Shown here: positions 43,101 to 52,816 of the stretch, one piece after another
How the letters are laid out: each line of letters opens with the position of its first letter
Position numbering within the stretch: the first letter of the stretch is position 1
DNA from: Canibacter zhoujuaniae
GTDB taxonomy: Bacteria; Actinomycetota; Actinomycetes; Actinomycetales; Microbacteriaceae
Assembly: GCF_011752005.1 (NCBI RefSeq)
Contig: NZ_JAAIJZ010000001.1
Coordinates: 248,001 to 312,000, forward strand
Direction: 5' to 3'
DNA: 64,000 nt
Program-made: the position numbers and the translations under genes
Notes under the pieces: generated by a model
Told to the model about the DNA's origin: nothing
Seen by the model: only the letters and a program-made list of their open reading frames with translations
The model's database searches: none

Positions 43101-43688
43101 ATTTGCTTGCGCCATCACCGCAATAAGCAGGTAGCTTGCAAGAATCGCAACCCACGCCCAGGAAGCTAGTCCCGGTAGTTTTCTGCCAAAAACTCCATGC
43201 TTTAAAGCGAAGCTGAGATTTATCCAGAACAGCGGAATAGTTGCGGTCCAGACCACCATGCACCACGGGCAGAGAGTGCCGATGATGAAAATAGACTGAA
43301 AGCTGAGCCAGAAAACAAAGCCAATGCCAAATGTGAGGCCGGCAAGGTAGAGCAGCCAGAAAAACCGGTTAAAGCGGGCGCCAGCTAAAAGAGCCGCACC
43401 CACAAAAATGGGTGCTGTAAACATCATCAGCCCGAGAATAGTATTTGAGAAACCAAAAACTGAGCCCTGCCATGACTCCATATTTGGGCCACAGGTCACC
43501 AAAATTGACAGATCACAGTTGGTCACATATTCAGGATTTTTTAGTTTCTTGATGTATTCAGTAGCCAGCTCAAATGCTGCGAAAAGACCTACTGCGCCAG
43601 CAATAATATTGAAAACCGCAAGGGTGCGGAGACGTTCGCGAGTTGCCGGAAACTGATTCATAATTTTAAGTTTATTGATGATTTTCAT
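43074..43688 (-). CDS. Vitamin K epoxide reductase (VKOR) family protein
   Basis: A 204-residue membrane protein with about five segments. It has the paired loop cysteines Cys58 and Cys66, the conserved Ser/Asn region (FGFSNTILG) and the active-site CPWC at 140-143. In Actinobacteria VKOR reoxidises the secreted disulfide-forming DsbA-like protein using menaquinone; no DsbA partner is adjacent. Start uncertain: ATG at 43688 or 43661, neither with a good ribosome binding site. It overlaps the end of coaE. Confidence 0.92.
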   Translation of the reverse strand: MKIINKLKIMNQFPATRERLRTLAVFNIIAGAVGLFAAFELATEYIKKLKNPEYVTNCDLSILVTCGPNMESWQGSVFGFSNTILGLMMFTAPIFVGAALLAGARFNRFFWLLYLAGLTFGIGFVFWLSFQSIFIIGTLCPWCMVVWTATIPLFWINLSFALKHGVFGRKLPGLASWAWVAILASYLLIAVMAQANLNWIGQIF

Positions 43689-43886
43689 AAAGAAGGCTTA
43701 AGTAGGTGCAATAATAGATTTCAGGTCTTGCGCTACTTGCGTGAATCCGTAAGATTTTTGATCTACTGTGATCTACTAATTGCTACAGTGCGGCCGTTTC
43801 TCACACTGAGTAAGTGGGGCAGAGGCGCCGCCGGCAAAGATTTAAGTGCGCTGAAGAAATTTCAGCCGTATGAGGAGTGCACCCAC

Positions 43887-46205
43887 GTGGTGAATAAAAC
43901 AGAACAAGAAACCGAAACAACTAACTCGCAGTTAGATACTGAAGTCAAGAGCGAGAGCTTAGAAAATACTTCAGTTCCAACAACTGACGCCTTTGGGCAG
44001 CCTATCCATTTACCGCTTGCAGAAATGAGCGCGGCAGAAAAGTTTTCTGCGACAAAACGACTGCTGTTTGTGGCACCAGATGTGCCGCCGGTGCCACCGC
44101 GGCCGAGACGCTCTGGCTTCCGCAAGCTGGATGATGTGCTCGGATCTATTCTGACTAAAACTCAGGACGCAGATTTTGAGCAGAAGAAATTTGAGCGTAA
44201 TGAGGAGCGCGGCCGTAATCGCGGGGACAATCAGTCTGCCGACGATGAAGAAAGCGAAACCGGTAATCGTCGTAAGCATCGCAGAGGTGACGCACGCGAC
44301 CAGCGTAACGAAGATAAAACACAGGTCAGTGAGCCTCAAAAGGTTAAGGGCTCAACCCGCCTAGAGGCAAAGAAGCAGCGCCGTCGTGAAAACCGCGACC
44401 AGGGTCGGCGTCGTTTGGTGGTTACCGAATCTGAATTTTTAGCGCGCCGTGAAGCCGTTGACAGGCGAATGGTCGTCAACACAAAACAGGATCGTATTCA
44501 AATTGGCGTGCTAGAGGACAAAGTTCTAGTTGAGCACTATGTTGCACGCTCTAGCGAAGCGTCAATAATCGGAAACGTATACCTCGGTCGTGTGCAGAAT
44601 GTGCTTCCGAGCATGGAGGCTGCTTTCGTCGATATCGGCCGTGGGCGTAATGCTGTGCTCTACTCTGGTGAGGTTGATTGGTCTGACTACAGTGGCAGCA
44701 ACAACTCACGCAAAATTGAGAAAGTGCTCAACCCCGGCGATACCGTCCTAGTGCAGGTTACTAAGGATCCGGTAGGGCATAAGGGTGCGCGACTGACGAG
44801 TCAAATTTCTCTGCCCGGTCGTTTCCTCGTTTACGTGCCAGGCGGAGCAATGAACGGTATCTCGCGCAAACTCCCAGATACCGAACGCGCACGCTTAAAG
44901 AAGATCCTAAAAGAGATCGTGCCAGACGGATCGGGCGTGATTGTGCGCACCGCCGCTGAAGGTGCGACAGAAGAACAGCTAACCCGCGATGTGCAGCATC
45001 TCACTAAGCAGTGGGAAGAGATCCAAGCACGTGTTTCCAAGGGTGGCGGCCCTGCCGTGCTGCACTCAGAGCCCGATATGCTCATCAAAATTATTCGCGA
45101 TGTCTTCAACGAAGACTTCGAAGAGCTCATCATCTCTGGCGCTGAAACACACAGCACAATCGCCGGCTATCTTGAGCAACTCGCGCCAGATCTGCTGTCT
45201 CGAGTAACACTCTACGACGGTGAACGTGACGTTTTCGATAAATACCGGATCACCGAGCAGATTCAAAAAGCGCTTGAGCGTAAGGTGTGGTTGCCCTCGG
45301 GTGGGTCGCTTGTTATTGACCGTACTGAGGCAATGACTGTTATCGATGTGAACACCGGCAAATTCGTTGGATCCGGCGGCAATCTCGAAGAGACGGTGAC
45401 AAAGAACAATCTTGAAGCCGCTGAAGAGATTGTGCGACAGTTGCGACTTAGAGATATCGGCGGAATTGTCGTCATCGACTTTATCGATATGGTGCTTGAA
45501 TCCAACCGTGATCTTGTGCTGCGCCGTCTAGTTGAGTGCCTTGGGCGTGATCGCACAAAACACCAGGTTGCTGAGGTTACCTCCCTGGGCCTTGTGCAGA
45601 TGACCCGAAAGAAGCTCGGACTCGGTCTGCTTGAAACATTTAGCGAACCCTGTGAGGTTTGCGCTGGCCGAGGCGTTATCGTGCAGCACGACCCAGTGCA
45701 GCACAGAAAACAGGATAATCAGGCTCGCCGGCGTAACGGCAGCAACGGTAACAATAAGTCAGTGCAGAATTCCTCAGAAACAAAGGCACACGCCCTCACC
45801 GAGGGTGCGAAGACGATGATTGCGCAAATCGCCGCATCAACAATTTCGCAGACCAGTGATGCTCAAGATCAGGCAGAAGCACAGACGGACGCGGTTGCTG
45901 CAGAACAGAGCAGTGATGCTGCTGGGCAGGGCAAAGAGCAGGCGAAGCAAACTGAAACAAGCCAGCCTGTGCAAAAGAAGCGTCGGGCAAAGCGCGTAGA
46001 GAAGTCAGACAACCTGATCGACGATCTTGTCGCTGATGTGCAGCAACTCGAAGAGCATAAAAGCAGCCGCAAGAGTGTGCGAGCAGATGCTGATCTTGCA
46101 ACCCTGGATGCCATCTTTGAGGCCCTGCCAGAGCCTCCAGCGCCCGGCACACGCTCGCGCCGCGTCTCGCGTCGTCTGTCGCGCCCCGCTGACAGCGCTG
46201 AGTAA
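43887..46205 (+). CDS. rne: Ribonuclease E/G
   Basis: A 772-residue endoribonuclease. A charged, disordered N-terminal region (about 1-200) is followed by the S1 domain and catalytic core: KDPVGHKGARLT, DVNTGKFVG with Asp487, IDFIDM with Asp531, and the zinc-link CEVC with Cys589 and Cys592. The C-terminal 150 residues are disordered, with a basic patch (KKRRAKR). I choose the GTG at 43887, behind GAGGAG; the frame is open a further 159 bases upstream, but that part is unlike RNase E. Precedes rplU-rpmA, the usual order. It processes rRNA and turns over mRNA. Confidence 0.92.
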   Translation: MVNKTEQETETTNSQLDTEVKSESLENTSVPTTDAFGQPIHLPLAEMSAAEKFSATKRLLFVAPDVPPVPPRPRRSGFRKLDDVLGSILTKTQDADFEQKKFERNEERGRNRGDNQSADDEESETGNRRKHRRGDARDQRNEDKTQVSEPQKVKGSTRLEAKKQRRRENRDQGRRRLVVTESEFLARREAVDRRMVVNTKQDRIQIGVLEDKVLVEHYVARSSEASIIGNVYLGRVQNVLPSMEAAFVDIGRGRNAVLYSGEVDWSDYSGSNNSRKIEKVLNPGDTVLVQVTKDPVGHKGARLTSQISLPGRFLVYVPGGAMNGISRKLPDTERARLKKILKEIVPDGSGVIVRTAAEGATEEQLTRDVQHLTKQWEEIQARVSKGGGPAVLHSEPDMLIKIIRDVFNEDFEELIISGAETHSTIAGYLEQLAPDLLSRVTLYDGERDVFDKYRITEQIQKALERKVWLPSGGSLVIDRTEAMTVIDVNTGKFVGSGGNLEETVTKNNLEAAEEIVRQLRLRDIGGIVVIDFIDMVLESNRDLVLRRLVECLGRDRTKHQVAEVTSLGLVQMTRKKLGLGLLETFSEPCEVCAGRGVIVQHDPVQHRKQDNQARRRNGSNGNNKSVQNSSETKAHALTEGAKTMIAQIAASTISQTSDAQDQAEAQTDAVAAEQSSDAAGQGKEQAKQTETSQPVQKKRRAKRVEKSDNLIDDLVADVQQLEEHKSSRKSVRADADLATLDAIFEALPEPPAPGTRSRRVSRRLSRPADSAE

Positions 46206-46232
46206 CTAAGTGCGACACACGTTGCACGATGT

Positions 46233-46262
46233 TTGACCAAAAGTCGGGTTTAAGACTAAACT
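46233..46262 (+). promoter_or_regulatory. Probable promoter for rplU-rpmA
   Basis: TTGACC (46233-46238), 18 bases, TAAACT (46257-46262). It would give an rplU leader of about 120 bases (46270-46391), in which I recognise no named regulatory RNA. A further TTGACA at 46262-46267 has no well-spaced -10. Confidence 0.5.
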
Positions 46263-46391
46263 TGACACTTGGTTCTATCGTTAATTCGGTGGATTAGTGG
46301 TTTCCCAAAATACGTAGGTATTAAGGGTGTTGGTTCTAGGGCCGTCGAAGACTTAATTCGATTGGTTCATGTATTAAGAAATAGGTATCAA

Positions 46392-46700
46392 ATGGTTTAC
46401 GCAGTAGTGCGCGCCGGCGGCCGTCAGGAAAAGGTCGAGGTTGGCTCAACCATCGTCACCAACCGCATTGCCGGTGATGAAAAGGGCATTGTAGAGCTTC
46501 CAGCTGTGCTTTTGGTTGACGGAGACAAGATCACCACCGACGCTGACAAGCTCGCTAAGGTAAAGGTGACTGCTGAGGTTGTTGAAGATCTGCGCGGTCC
46601 GAAGATTGTGATCCAGCGTTACAAGAACAAGACTGGCTACAAGCGCCGTCAGGGTCACCGTCAGGATCTGACCCGTCTGAAGATTACTGGCATCAAGTAA
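46392..46700 (+). CDS. rplU: 50S ribosomal protein L21
   Basis: A 102-residue protein beginning MVYAVVRAGGRQEKVEVG, with the family's closing YKNKTGYKRRQGHRQ. The correct start is the ATG at 46392; the frame is open upstream, but the added residues do not belong. It is followed after 30 bases by rpmA. Confidence 0.96.
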   Translation: MVYAVVRAGGRQEKVEVGSTIVTNRIAGDEKGIVELPAVLLVDGDKITTDADKLAKVKVTAEVVEDLRGPKIVIQRYKNKTGYKRRQGHRQDLTRLKITGIK

Positions 46701-46730
46701 GTTTAGTTTTTAGTTTTTAAGGAGCTCATA

Positions 46731-46982
46731 ATGGCACATAAGAAAGGCGCGGCATCTACCCGTAACGGCCGTGACTCAAACCCACAGTACCTCGGCGTAA
46801 AGCGCTTTGGTGGCCAGCAGGTAAACGCAGGTGAGATCCTGGTGCGTCAGCACGGCACCAAGTTCCACCCAGGCGCTAACGTTGGCCGCGGTGGCGACGA
46901 CACTCTCTTTGCTCTCGCAGCTGGAGCCGTTGAGTTTGGCACCAAGGGCGGTCGCAAAGTTGTAAACGTAGTCGCTGCTTAA
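46731..46982 (+). CDS. rpmA: 50S ribosomal protein L27
   Basis: An 83-residue basic protein, MAHKKGAASTRNGRDSN at the start and GDDTLFALAAG near the end. The N-terminal tail reaches the peptidyl-transferase centre. There is an AAGGAG ribosome binding site. A terminator follows at 47002. Confidence 0.97.
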   Translation: MAHKKGAASTRNGRDSNPQYLGVKRFGGQQVNAGEILVRQHGTKFHPGANVGRGGDDTLFALAAGAVEFGTKGGRKVVNVVAA

Positions 46983-47001
46983 GAAGCTAGCGATACTCTA
47001 G

Positions 47002-47028
47002 AAGGACGAGCTGCGGCTCGTCCTTTTT
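47002..47028 (+). terminator. Intrinsic terminator after rpmA
   Basis: AAGGACGAGC (47002-47011), TGCG loop, GCTCGTCCTT (47016-47025), TTT. It separates the ribosomal pair from obg. Confidence 0.92.
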
Positions 47029-47062
47029 AGTCGCAGCAGGCAGAATTTCAGGAGACGATAAG

Positions 47063-48577
47063 ATGGTTACCTTCGTTGACCGAGTCCAGGTTTTTTTCAA
47101 CGCAGGCAACGGCGGGAACGGTTGTGTCTCCGTAAAGCGGGAGAAGTTTAAGCCGCTTGCAGGCCCTGACGGCGGGAACGGTGGTAACGGCGGTGATATT
47201 GTGCTCACCGCCACAGAGCAGGTGACCACACTCTTAGATTTTCACAGACGCCCACACCGTGCTGCGTCCAACGGAGCTTACGGCGCCGGAGACTGGCGCA
47301 ATGGTGCGCACGGTGAATCCTTACAGCTTGAGGTTCCGCCAGGCACTGTTGTGAAGTCTGAAACCGGTGCGGTGCTCGCTGATCTTACGGAGCCTGGGGA
47401 TACCTTTGTTGCCGCACAGGGAGGCCAGGGCGGTTTAGGGAATGCAGCACTCGCCAGCACCAAACGTAAGGCTCCGGGCTTTGCGCTGCTGGGTATTGCG
47501 GGCGAAGAGGTGACGCTCACTCTTGAGCTGAAAACTATCGCGGATGTTGCTCTGGTTGGTTACCCGTCTGCAGGTAAATCAAGCCTTATTGCCGCAATGA
47601 GTGCGGCGAAACCGAAAATTGCTGACTATCCATTTACAACACTGCACCCCAACCTCGGTGTTGTGGAGCACGGCGGCCATCGCTTCACAATCGCCGATGT
47701 GCCCGGTCTGATTGAGGGGGCCAGTGAGGGTAAGGGGCTTGGTCTCGACTTCCTCCGTCACGTTGAGCGCTGTAGTGCGCTGCTGCATGTGCTCGATGCG
47801 GCGGCGCTTGAGCCGGAACGCGATCCGGTAAGCGATCTTGATGTAATTCTGCGTGAGCTCGCCGCCTATCCTGTGCCTGAGGGGCAGACGCCACTCTTGG
47901 AGCGACCGCAACTGGTTGCCCTGAATAAGGTCGATATTCCTGACGGGCGCGAGATGGCAGAATTTATGAAGGGTGAGCTTGAGGAGCGCGGTTATCGTGT
48001 GTTCCTAATCTCGACTGTGACCAGAGAAGGCCTGCAAGAGCTCGGTTATGCACTCGGAGAGATTGTTGAGACCGATCGGGCAGCGAAACTTGCTGCAAAA
48101 CAAGAGCAGCAGTCTGAGCGGATCGTGCTGCGCCCACAGCCGAAATCTCGCGAAGCCTCATTCACGATTACTGTGGAGGGGGGCAGCTACGGCCCGGTTT
48201 ACAGGATCCTTGGAGCGAAGCCGGAACGCTGGGTAAAACAGTGCGACTTCACCAACGATGAAGCGATAGGGTATCTCGCAGACCGCCTGAACAAGATAGG
48301 CATTGAGGAAGGTCTTGTAAAGGCGGGCGCTGTCGCCGGTTCTACGGTTGTGATCGGCGAGGGTGAGGGCGTTGTTTTCGACTGGGAACCAACCCTAACT
48401 TCAGCAGCAGAGGTGCAGGTTGTGGGAGCCCGCGGCACTGACAGCCGCATTGACCAGAGCGATCGCCGCACAAACAAGGAGCGCCGCAAAGAATATCACG
48501 AGTGGATGGACGCTAAAGCCGCGATGCGTGAAGAGCTAGAGCGGGAGCGCGAAGCCGGACTGTGGAAGGAAGACTAG
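47063..48577 (+). CDS. obg: Obg GTPase
   Basis: A 504-residue ribosome-assembly and stress GTPase. The N-terminal Gly-rich Obg fold (1-158) with GGNGGNGGD is followed by the G domain, with P-loop GYPSAGKSS starting at 166, switch and DVPGLIEGAS, NKVD, and a C-terminal OCT domain (FTITVEGGSYGPVYRILG). A charged tail of about 60 residues follows. The start is ATG behind CAGGAGAC. It is likely co-transcribed with proB and proA. Confidence 0.96.
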   Translation: MVTFVDRVQVFFNAGNGGNGCVSVKREKFKPLAGPDGGNGGNGGDIVLTATEQVTTLLDFHRRPHRAASNGAYGAGDWRNGAHGESLQLEVPPGTVVKSETGAVLADLTEPGDTFVAAQGGQGGLGNAALASTKRKAPGFALLGIAGEEVTLTLELKTIADVALVGYPSAGKSSLIAAMSAAKPKIADYPFTTLHPNLGVVEHGGHRFTIADVPGLIEGASEGKGLGLDFLRHVERCSALLHVLDAAALEPERDPVSDLDVILRELAAYPVPEGQTPLLERPQLVALNKVDIPDGREMAEFMKGELEERGYRVFLISTVTREGLQELGYALGEIVETDRAAKLAAKQEQQSERIVLRPQPKSREASFTITVEGGSYGPVYRILGAKPERWVKQCDFTNDEAIGYLADRLNKIGIEEGLVKAGAVAGSTVVIGEGEGVVFDWEPTLTSAAEVQVVGARGTDSRIDQSDRRTNKERRKEYHEWMDAKAAMREELEREREAGLWKED

Positions 48578-48579
48578 CT

Positions 48580-49356
48580 GTGGCCGATAACCGCAAGCTG
48601 CAACACGGAAACCGCATTGTAGTAAAGGTGGGTTCGTCGTCGGTCAGCGGCGAAAACAAACAGCAAATTCCGCAACTAGCTGCATCCTTGGCGCGGCTGC
48701 ACGCTGCCGGCAGTGAGGTGATACTCGTCTCTTCAGGCGCGATCTCCAGCGGTGTGCCATTTCTGCAGCTGTCTGCAAGACCGGAAGATCTCGCGACTCA
48801 GCAGGCGGCAGCCGCTGTGGGGCAGAACGTTCTGATTAACCGCTACCAGCGGGCCTTCGGCTTTTATGACATAGTTATCGGGCAGATTTTGCTCACCCCC
48901 TCAGACTTCGACTCAGCCGAACGCTCTGCTAACGCTCAAGCAACACTGAATCGTATGCTTGAGCTTGGCGCTATTCCGATCATCAACGAAAATGACTCGG
49001 TTGCAACGACAGAAATTCGCTTCGGAGACAACGACCGGCTTGCTTCGCTAGTTGCGAAGCTGGTAAAGGCGGATCAGCTTGTGTTGCTGAGTGACGTAGC
49101 TGCTCTTTACACAGCACCACCTAATAACCCTGAAGCGCAACCGATACAGTTTGTGCCGTTTGGTGACGACTTAAGCGGTGTGCAGATTGGTGAAGCTAAA
49201 TCGGGGTGGGGCACCGGGGGAGCGCTAACCAAGGTTGCGGCAGCCAAATACGCGGCAGCGCACGGTGTGCGTGTGGTGCTCACCGATACAAAACTTTTCG
49301 CCGCTCTTATAGACGGTGAGTCACACGGCACTTGGTTTGAACCACGTAAAATTTGA
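48580..49356 (+). CDS. proB: Glutamate 5-kinase, short form without PUA domain
   Basis: First step of proline synthesis. The product from the GTG at 48580 (AAGGAAG upstream) is 258 residues, with VVKVGSSSV, SSGAISSG, INENDSV and GWGTGGALTKV. It ends at FEPRKI after the amino-acid-kinase domain; the C-terminal PUA domain of E. coli ProB (full length about 367) is missing. Short forms occur in other bacteria. It begins two bases after the obg stop and 13 bases before proA. Confidence 0.94.
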   Translation: MADNRKLQHGNRIVVKVGSSSVSGENKQQIPQLAASLARLHAAGSEVILVSSGAISSGVPFLQLSARPEDLATQQAAAAVGQNVLINRYQRAFGFYDIVIGQILLTPSDFDSAERSANAQATLNRMLELGAIPIINENDSVATTEIRFGDNDRLASLVAKLVKADQLVLLSDVAALYTAPPNNPEAQPIQFVPFGDDLSGVQIGEAKSGWGTGGALTKVAAAKYAAAHGVRVVLTDTKLFAALIDGESHGTWFEPRKI

Positions 49357-49369
49357 GTAGGATTAGGGC

Positions 49370-50620
49370 ATGTGCGAGGAAGCCATCTATCAGAAGCTGT
49401 CAGCCGGACGTGAGGCAGCGAAAAAATTTGCAACTGCGTCAACAAACTCTAAAAATGAAGCGCTGAAAAATATTGCGCTCGGCTTACGTAAACACACCGA
49501 TGAAATTATCGCAGCCAACCAAAAAGATCTGGCTCGCGCTAAAGAGAACGGTATGGCGCAGAGCATCCAGGATCGTCTTATGCTCAACGCTGAGCGGGTA
49601 ACCGCGCTCAGTGATGCCATTGCTGAAGTAATTAGCCTGCGTGATCCGATCGGTGAAATTGTGCGCGGCTCAACCCTGCCAAACGGCCTGCGGCTCACAC
49701 AAGTGCGCGTGCCGTTCGGCGTGATTGGCGCGATTTATGAAGCACGCCCCAACGTCACAGTTGATATCGCCTCGCTAGCAATAAAAAGCGGTAATGCTGT
49801 TGTGCTGCGTGGCGGTAGTGCTGCAGAAGAGACAAACGCAGTTCTAATCGCCATCATTCAGGATGCCTTAGAAATTTCAGGTTTTCCACGCGCAGCGGTG
49901 CAAACCGTTGATGAGTTTGGTCGTGCAGGCGCGACAGCCATGATGCGGGCGCGCGGTTATATTGATGTGCTCATTCCCCGCGGATCCGCAAACCTGATTG
50001 AAACAGTAGTGCGTGAGGCGAAGGTGCCGGTGATTGAGACTGGCGCTGGAGTTGTGCACATCTATATTGATAAGAGTGCGAATCTGGAGACAGTTCCGGC
50101 GATAGTTGAAAACGCAAAAGTGCAGCGCCCTGGCGTCTGCAACGCCGTAGACACTGTTTTAGTGCATGAGCAGGTTGCCCCTGAGGTTATTGCTGCGATT
50201 GAGAGCAGAATCGCTGACCGTGTTGAGCTCTTAGGCGATGCTGCAGCTGTTGCCCTTGGCAGCACAGTGTCTGCCGCCGATGACAGTATCTGGGGCACAG
50301 AGCACCTAGCGTTGCGACTTGGTATTCGGGTTGTTTCTGATGTTGACGAGGCGATCGCCCACATCGACCGATATTCGACGAGACACACTGAAGTTGTGCT
50401 CGCAGAAGACTACTCTGTCGTTGAAAAATTTATCGCAGAAGTTGATGCAGCAAGCGTGATCGTAAACGCATCTTCCAGATTTACAGACGGCGGTGTGTTT
50501 GGCTTTGGCGCAGAGGTTGGCATTTCAACACAGAAACTGCACGCGCGCGGGCCGATGGGAATTACCGAATTGACCAGCACGAAGTGGATTACGCGCGGAA
50601 ACGGCGATATTCGCCACTGA
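49370..50620 (+). CDS. proA: Gamma-glutamyl phosphate reductase
   Basis: Second step of proline synthesis, reducing glutamyl 5-phosphate with NADPH. The 416-residue protein has VPFGVIGAIYEARPNV, LRGGSAA, the catalytic Cys257 in RPGVCNAVDTVL and FGFGAEVGIST. The gene follows proB directly and is followed by a small membrane protein gene. Confidence 0.96.
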   Translation: MCEEAIYQKLSAGREAAKKFATASTNSKNEALKNIALGLRKHTDEIIAANQKDLARAKENGMAQSIQDRLMLNAERVTALSDAIAEVISLRDPIGEIVRGSTLPNGLRLTQVRVPFGVIGAIYEARPNVTVDIASLAIKSGNAVVLRGGSAAEETNAVLIAIIQDALEISGFPRAAVQTVDEFGRAGATAMMRARGYIDVLIPRGSANLIETVVREAKVPVIETGAGVVHIYIDKSANLETVPAIVENAKVQRPGVCNAVDTVLVHEQVAPEVIAAIESRIADRVELLGDAAAVALGSTVSAADDSIWGTEHLALRLGIRVVSDVDEAIAHIDRYSTRHTEVVLAEDYSVVEKFIAEVDAASVIVNASSRFTDGGVFGFGAEVGISTQKLHARGPMGITELTSTKWITRGNGDIRH

Positions 50621-50684
50621 TAGCTGGTGGTTCCCTGATAACATGGGGGAGTTACTATTTACCGATTTCAGATAGGTGATAACT

Positions 50685-50894
50685 ATGAACGCAGTTAGCT
50701 TCATTACTGCCGAGGGTGCTGCAGTTGTTAATGAACTCCCGATGCCCGCTATTGTTTTCGGGCTCATTGCTATTGTTGCTTTTATCGCTCTCGCAGTTGT
50801 AACTTTCAGCTTCCGCGACGTTGCTAACCGTCACGCAGAAAAGGCTGAGCAGTACAAGCAGAAGTTTGGTGGGCAGGCTCCGCACCACCGTTAA
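50685..50894 (+). CDS. Small single-pass membrane protein between proA and nadD
   Basis: A 69-residue protein, MNAVSFITAEGAA, with a hydrophobic segment at about 20-43 and a hydrophilic His-rich end (GGQAPHHR). I recall similar short proteins at this place in Microbacteriaceae. The start at 50685 has AGG at suitable distance; an in-frame GTG nine bases upstream is possible. Function unknown. nadD starts five bases after it. Confidence 0.75.
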   Translation: MNAVSFITAEGAAVVNELPMPAIVFGLIAIVAFIALAVVTFSFRDVANRHAEKAEQYKQKFGGQAPHHR

Positions 50895-50899
50895 GCACG

Positions 50900-51505
50900 A
50901 TGGCACACTCGAGGCGGCGCATCGGTGTCATGGGTGGCACCTTTGACCCGATTCACCACGGTCACCTTGTCGCAGCAAGTGAGGTTGCTCACAGCTACGG
51001 GCTGGATGAGGTGATATTTGTGCCCACCGGCAGGCCCTGGCAAAAGTCAGGGGTCTCGCCTGGGGAGCATCGCTATCTAATGACTGTGATCGCAACCGCC
51101 AGCAACCCACAGTTCACTGTGAGCAGAGTAGACATCGATCGTGCGGGCCCAACATACACGGTTGATACTCTTCGTGATTTGCGCCAACAGTTTCCCGATG
51201 ATGAGCTCTTTTTTATTACCGGAGCTGATGCAATAGCTCAGATATTGAATTGGAAAGACGTCGAAGAAATCTGGGGTTTGGCCCACTTTATCGCAGTTTC
51301 AAGACCCGGACATGAACTGTCTTTGAGCGGATTATCCGGCGACAATGTTAGTTTATTAGAAGTACCAGCTATGGCTATCTCCTCAACAGACTGTCGTAGC
51401 CGAGTCAAACAGGGGCACCCTGTGTGGTACTTAGTCCCCGACGGTGTGGTGCAGTACATTGCAAAACACCGACTGTATATAGATGAAAAGGCAGATGATG
51501 ACTGA
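50900..51505 (+). CDS. nadD: Nicotinate-nucleotide adenylyltransferase
   Basis: Makes deamido-NAD from NaMN and ATP. The 201-residue protein has the nucleotidyltransferase motif GGTFDPIHHGH at 12-22, VPTGRPWQK and the AISSTDCRSR motif near the end. Its 3' end overlaps the next gene. Confidence 0.95.
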   Translation: MAHSRRRIGVMGGTFDPIHHGHLVAASEVAHSYGLDEVIFVPTGRPWQKSGVSPGEHRYLMTVIATASNPQFTVSRVDIDRAGPTYTVDTLRDLRQQFPDDELFFITGADAIAQILNWKDVEEIWGLAHFIAVSRPGHELSLSGLSGDNVSLLEVPAMAISSTDCRSRVKQGHPVWYLVPDGVVQYIAKHRLYIDEKADDD

Positions 51506-52814
51506 GCAGAATCAAAACGGCCGTGGGGCGTCTAATGCCCCCAACGTTGGATTAGGTGACGCTTTCAATCCAGCTGCTACAGAGACCGGATCAATTCCAG
51601 TGCTGCTTGAGCAGGGCGCTGAGTTAACCCCTGAGCAGCTCACGATTCTTGAGCAGCTTGAATCAAGCGTGCAGCTTCCAAGTAGCAACCCAGATGGCAG
51701 CCCGCTGACACGTCGTCAGCGACGTGAACTGCATACGCAGGAGTTGGATCGCATCATCAGCGAGTGGGAAGCCGAAAACGGGCCTATTCGTGAATACGGT
51801 GTGCAGGCTGCGGCAAGTGACGCACAGTTCGATGAAGACGCACTGCCAGCTACCGAAGCCCTCAGCCTGCAAGAGATGCTAGCTGAGGATCCAACCTCAA
51901 CTGTTGACCCGCAAGATGCTGCGCAGCCTGCAGAAGAAACAGCTGCAGAAGAATCCGCCGTCGATGTGGATGCGGATAGTGCTGCGTCACGCAAAATCTC
52001 ATTCTGGCCGTTTGGTGGCAAAAAAGAGTCTCACGAAACTGCAGAGGCTGCTGAGACGGAACCAGCACAGGCTGATTCTGTAGAGGTGGTTGCGGTAGAA
52101 AATTCTGAGGTCGCAGCAGCGGCTGATGATGCAGAGATCGTTTCTATTGAACAGTTAGACGATGTAACTGCTGCTGAGCTTGAGACATCAGCAGAACTTG
52201 AAGCTGCAGACACTGCTGAGCCTGCAGAGACTGCTGGTGGTGCAACAGCGCAACCTAAATCTGCGATTGTTGGCGGGGGCCACAGTTTCCCAGATATCGT
52301 GCCGTTTGAAGAAGAGTCTGTCTTTGACCCTGAGTCTGATCGCAAGATGTCAGATGCTCCTGAGACGAGCGGTTTTGATACCCTGATCTCCAGAGTTGTT
52401 TCTGATGAGAGCTCAGCAACCATCACAAGCGGCACCTCAGCTTTGATACTGCCGAGCATGCCGTCTGGCAGTGATCTTGTTGAGTCAATCAACTCAACCG
52501 GGGAGCTTTTTGCATCCGGATCAATCGACCTGCCGCAGGCGCTGGGCGAAACAGGTGCCCACCATTCGTTGCACGGTGTTGACGAAGATTTTGATGCGCT
52601 GCTCGATATTGAAGCAGCAGCAGGCGATACCTCTTCGCGCCCGAAGAGCGCGCTATCTGCTGTGTCTTCACGACACGCGCAGGCAATGCCGGCCGTGGAG
52701 CAGACTAAAGCAGATTCGAGTAAAAAGCCGCTGGTGTTTGCAATCGGTACCGGGGTGCTCATCCTCGCTTCTATCGCCACTGTCGTGGCCGCATTTAATG
52801 GAGTCTTTAGCTAG
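51498..52814 (+). CDS. Acidic single-pass membrane protein, function unknown
   Basis: A 438-residue protein from the ATG at 51498 (AAGG six bases upstream; in-frame ATGs at 51483 and 51495 are alternatives). It is very rich in Ala, Glu, Asp and Ser and looks disordered, with an early PLTRRQRREL motif that I recall from other Microbacteriaceae proteins, an internal FWPFGGKK segment, and one C-terminal membrane helix (about 415-435), so most of it would lie in the cytoplasm. The conserved nadD/rsfS setting is its only clue. Confidence 0.75.
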   Translation: MTEQNQNGRGASNAPNVGLGDAFNPAATETGSIPVLLEQGAELTPEQLTILEQLESSVQLPSSNPDGSPLTRRQRRELHTQELDRIISEWEAENGPIREYGVQAAASDAQFDEDALPATEALSLQEMLAEDPTSTVDPQDAAQPAEETAAEESAVDVDADSAASRKISFWPFGGKKESHETAEAAETEPAQADSVEVVAVENSEVAAAADDAEIVSIEQLDDVTAAELETSAELEAADTAEPAETAGGATAQPKSAIVGGGHSFPDIVPFEEESVFDPESDRKMSDAPETSGFDTLISRVVSDESSATITSGTSALILPSMPSGSDLVESINSTGELFASGSIDLPQALGETGAHHSLHGVDEDFDALLDIEAAAGDTSSRPKSALSAVSSRHAQAMPAVEQTKADSSKKPLVFAIGTGVLILASIATVVAAFNGVFS

Positions 52815-52816
52815 TA

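Noticed and set aside
52031..52780. 249-codon Ser/Ala-rich frame antisense to the acidic membrane protein gene
   Set aside because: It mirrors the Glu/Ala-rich codons of the sense gene, as expected for a shadow frame, and has no start signal.
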